Below are positions 42,138 to 44,064 of a stretch of 44,064 nucleotides of DNA, piece by piece. The position numbers and the translations under genes are program-made. This stretch comes from Thaumarchaeota archaeon 13_1_40CM_4_38_7 (GTDB lineage Archaea; Thermoproteota; Nitrososphaeria; Nitrososphaerales; Nitrosopumilaceae), in the NCBI GenBank assembly GCA_001917995.1, contig MNFB01000057.1, forward strand, positions 1 through 44,064, read 5' to 3'. How positions within the stretch are numbered: the first letter of the stretch is position 1; each line of letters starts with the position of its first letter. The notes under the pieces were generated by a model. The model was not told the origin of the DNA. It saw only the letters and a program-made list of their open reading frames with translations, and made no database searches.

Positions 42138-42437
42138 TTACACACCAAACGGTTTGATATGATCCAACCTAGTGATTAAGGTTTTTGTCTTGTTGCCAAG
42201 TTTTACTGCTAATTTTACAGTCCTACGGCCAACAGCGTTCACAGTTCCTACTTTTCCGTGATATCTTCGATGCGGCAATCCCTTATGTTGTGAAGGATCT
42301 ATGATCACTAAGACTTTGTCTCCTACTTTATATTCTCTAAGTAAAAAAGAGACCCCTCTTACGCGGTCCTTTGTCATTACGGATCTTGCTTTGTGCATAA
42401 ATCCATGTGAATGACCTTTCGGTTTCTTAGTAGTCAT
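42138..42437 (-). CDS. rpl21e: Ribosomal protein eL21
   Basis: 99 residues, typical length for archaeal L21e. KPKGHSHGFMHKARSVMTK at the N-terminus, then the SH3-like core DKVLVIIDPSQHKGLPHRRY and HGKVGTVNAVGRRTVKLAVK. It opens the operon on the minus strand, with a TATA-like box 24-34 bases upstream of the ATG. Confidence 0.95.
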   Translation of the reverse strand: MTTKKPKGHSHGFMHKARSVMTKDRVRGVSFLLREYKVGDKVLVIIDPSQHKGLPHRRYHGKVGTVNAVGRRTVKLAVKLGNKTKTLITRLDHIKPFGV

Positions 42438-42460
42438 ATTGGCTAAGATTTGAGATGACC

Positions 42461-42471
42461 TTAATTTAACA
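42461..42471 (-). promoter_or_regulatory. TATA box of the L21e-rpoF-ksgA operon
   Basis: Minus-strand GTTAAATTAAG lies 24-34 bases upstream of the L21e ATG at 42437, so the mRNA is probably leaderless. The 108-base gap to radA shows nothing else. Confidence 0.5.
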
Positions 42472-42545
42472 CTTACTGGCTATCAAAGAAAAGTTGGTCT
42501 CATCATGTATAGATGATTTTTCTGTTGTTAGAAAGGAGATTGAAC

Positions 42546-43541
42546 TTATTCCTCGAGTTCTTTCTTTTTCTTTTTTGTCTCTTCTTCCGGATCAGCAACA
42601 CCAGCCTCGGTCACTGTAAAGAGGACCTCTTGTTCTGGGTGATGCGGACTGTCTACCATTCTTGCAATTCTCTTCTTGCCAGATTTCTTAAAGTAGACTC
42701 TATAGGTGCTTGAATGTGCGACAACATTTCCTCCAATTGGGCGCGTTGGGTCACCAAAGAATGTATCTGGGGATGATTGTACTTGATTTGTGGCTAGTGC
42801 TGCAATATTGTATACTTCGGAAGTTCTAGTAAGCAGATGCATGAATTTATTTAATCGCTGCTGTCTTACAGAAAGAGTACCTCTTCCAAGAAATTCTGCT
42901 CTAAATAGTCCTACTGCAGAATCTACAACAATTAGTTTTATCTTATTTTCCTCAATTACAGGGCCAGCTTCTTGTAAGATTAATTCTTGATGCGCACTAT
43001 TGTATGCTTTTGCTACTATAATCCTTTCAAGTACTTTTTCTGGATCAAGTCCTTTTGCTTTTGCTATCGAAACAATTCTTTCTGGTCTGAATGTGTTTTC
43101 TGTATCAATGTACAAAACTCCGCCATCTAATCCACCTTCTTCTTTTGGTTTTTGAACGTTTACACACATTGTATGACAGAGTTGTGTTTTACCGGAACCA
43201 AATTCTCCGTAGACTTCGGTAACTGCTTGCGTTTCTATTCCTCCGTCAAATAGAGTATCTAGTGCATTAGTTCCTGTTGAGATCTTTCCTATATCCTGTC
43301 GTCTTTTGTAAATTTCAGTTGCAGTAACAAATTCCTTTTCAAGTTTGCCGTCTTCAATAAGTTGTTTCCTTGCCTTGTTTACTATGTTTACTGCAGTGTC
43401 AATATCCATACCAGTTATTTCTGAAACATCTACTGGGCCTCTCACAACAAGATCCAGTATATTATGAACACCTGCGTCACTAAGTTTCTTGGAAGTTACG
43501 GGACCTACCCCTTCTAGACTTTCTAATCTTAAATCGTCCAA
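42546..43541 (-). CDS. radA: DNA recombinase RadA
   Basis: 331 residues from TTG. N-terminal helix-hairpin-helix domain (LESLEGVGPVTSKKLSDAGV), polymerisation region, then Walker A GEFGSGKT (residues 112-119), Walker B LIVVDSAVGL, and ALATNQVQSSPDTFFGDPT in loop L2. This is the archaeal RecA/Rad51 that forms filaments for homologous recombination. The C-terminus is unusually lysine/glutamate-rich (EEETKKKKKELEE). An inverted repeat abuts its start codon (43544-43560). Confidence 0.95.
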   Translation of the reverse strand: MDDLRLESLEGVGPVTSKKLSDAGVHNILDLVVRGPVDVSEITGMDIDTAVNIVNKARKQLIEDGKLEKEFVTATEIYKRRQDIGKISTGTNALDTLFDGGIETQAVTEVYGEFGSGKTQLCHTMCVNVQKPKEEGGLDGGVLYIDTENTFRPERIVSIAKAKGLDPEKVLERIIVAKAYNSAHQELILQEAGPVIEENKIKLIVVDSAVGLFRAEFLGRGTLSVRQQRLNKFMHLLTRTSEVYNIAALATNQVQSSPDTFFGDPTRPIGGNVVAHSSTYRVYFKKSGKKRIARMVDSPHHPEQEVLFTVTEAGVADPEEETKKKKKELEE

Positions 43542-43543
43542 CT

Positions 43544-43560
43544 TACCGTATCGTACGGTA
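43544..43560. promoter_or_regulatory. Palindrome at the radA start (candidate operator)
   Basis: TACCGTA-TCG-TACGGTA, seven perfect base pairs with a 3-base centre, two bases before the radA TTG. A TATA-like CTTTATTAGG (minus strand, 43567-43576) lies just upstream, so the palindrome covers the expected transcription start, a usual place for archaeal repressor operators. Confidence 0.55.
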
Positions 43561-43591
43561 CGAGTACCTAATAAAGTTGTTGATAAAAGGG

Positions 43592-43643
43592 AGAGGAATT
43601 CATCCTCTTTTGTTGATAGAGTAATTCCTAGGGTGATAGGAAT
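43592..43643. repeat. Two stem-loop inverted repeats between radA and the right-edge gene
   Basis: AGAGGA (43592-43597) / TCCTCT (43603-43608) with a 5-base loop and ATTCCTA (43624-43630) / TAGGAAT (43637-43643) with a 6-base loop. They follow the stop of the minus-strand gene at 43667. On that strand the first stem is followed by CCCTTTT, so a terminator role is possible; a small RNA or protein-binding site is also possible. Confidence 0.5.
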
Positions 43644-43666
43644 CGAAACATCTAGATTGTTTGAAA

Positions 43667-44064
43667 TTACTTTTCATTGAATTCTATAGCTAGGTTCTCT
43701 AATCCAATATAGTAACTATCATCTTTTTCATCTAATCTAACTTGTCTTACATAACTTTGTATCTCTCCAGTTTGCCATGTCTTAACTATGAAATATCCAA
43801 ACATATCCTTGACTGTTTTTTTGGTTAAAACGCCATCATTGATGTAAATCCATAATAATTCTATTATGCCAAGAAAGTCATCCAAATCAAGTTCAACAAA
43901 CTGACCGCCATTTATTTTTAGAATTGGTTGTGATGAGTCTATTAATCGTACAATCTTCTCATTACGACTATTGAAGAAAAAATCATTATGCAAACGTAAA
44001 GTAAATTCAGCACGAGTTGTTTTTTTGGCGTTATTGGTTTGCCATACTAATACTAGTACAGTAA
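43667..44064 (-). CDS. Membrane-anchored hypothetical protein, N-terminus outside the window
   Basis: The frame is open to the right edge. An apparent TTG at 43993 is probably internal, because the 23 codons upstream continue a sensible peptide: a hydrophobic strand TVLVLVWQT then NNAKKTTRAEFTLRLHNDFF. A transmembrane segment followed by basic, helical sequence and an FF-x-S-x-x-x-x-IVRLID motif recalls DUF4760-like membrane proteins, but I am not sure of the family. The rest is acidic (ELDLDDFLGIIELLWIYIND) and ends with a short GLENLAIEFNEK. Function unknown. Confidence 0.6.
   Translation of the reverse strand, partial: TVLVLVWQTNNAKKTTRAEFTLRLHNDFFFNSRNEKIVRLIDSSQPILKINGGQFVELDLDDFLGIIELLWIYINDGVLTKKTVKDMFGYFIVKTWQTGEIQSYVRQVRLDEKDDSYYIGLENLAIEFNEK

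Noticed and set aside
1-44064. CRISPR array, insertion sequences, prophage, rRNA
   Set aside because: I saw no regularly spaced repeats, transposase or integrase motifs, phage structural genes or rRNA-like stretches on either strand.

Overview
The window is chromosomal DNA of an AT-rich, ammonia-oxidising-type archaeon (Nitrososphaerota/Thaumarchaeota, most like the Nitrosopumilales). Markers for this are a eukaryote-like topoisomerase IB, an ADP-forming acyl-CoA synthetase next to an enoyl-CoA hydratase (the 3-hydroxypropionate/4-hydroxybutyrate CO2-fixation pair), LysW-carrier lysine/arginine synthesis, a cupredoxin-like surface protein with a PEFG C-terminal sorting motif, archaeal DnaG, RadA, RpoF, L21e, and many apparently leaderless genes with TTG/GTG starts. 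I see no rRNA, CRISPR array, insertion sequence or prophage. Genes are densely packed, and no gene-free stretch exceeds about 260 bases.

Layout. 1-124: 5' fragment of a minus-strand gene (NUDIX-like at best). 378-3059: methionine module with an MTHFR-like protein, a zinc-less MetE-like barrel and catalytic MetE. 3097-4143: membrane-anchored surface protein. 4140-6809 (minus): complete SsuABC/TauABC-type ABC importer. 7020-16180: a long plus-strand arginine/lysine block in the order argG, lysW1, argX, lysY, lysZ, lysJ, Lrp regulator, homocitrate synthase, lysW2, lysX, lysK. 16231-18637: diphthamide methyltransferase with an extra C-terminal domain, then convergent FAD synthase and riboflavin kinase/regulator. 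18643-20232 (minus): DnaG and a small TOPRIM protein. 20274-24406: amidotransferase, CO2-fixation pair and A-type Fe-S protein. 24466-29172 (minus): stand-alone RAM domain, glutamate dehydrogenase, TatA, MFS transporter, UbiE-like methyltransferase and an NAD-dependent epimerase. 29266-34387: DUF1998 helicase, SDR and topoisomerase IB. 34432-37111: intron-containing tRNA-Met, an unknown protein, a SirB1-like protein, two small minus-strand proteins and tRNA-Ser. 37162-39923: metallophosphoesterase, isocitrate/homoisocitrate-type dehydrogenase and PEFG cupredoxin. 40000-43541 (minus): information-processing block (HemK-like, KsgA, DUF655, RpoF, L21e, RadA). 43667-44064: 3' portion of a membrane-anchored hypothetical protein that runs off the right edge.

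How the genes work together. The central block can make both arginine and lysine with one set of LysY/LysZ/LysJ enzymes but two carrier-ligase pairs. LysW1 sits with ArgG and the ArgX-like ligase and ends in the canonical EDWGE. LysW2 sits with homocitrate synthase, LysX and LysK and ends in EDWGQ, so its attachment residue is encoded as glutamine. This is the most striking anomaly in the window and recalls Pup, which is encoded with a C-terminal Gln and deamidated before ligation. Other points worth attention are inverted repeats around the radA promoter, a 17-nt intron at a non-canonical site in tRNA-Met, a cupredoxin that seems to have lost copper ligands, and a helix-turn-helix-like extension on the FAD synthase facing an HTH-riboflavin kinase. 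Domain and family names are from recognition by eye; no database search was run.
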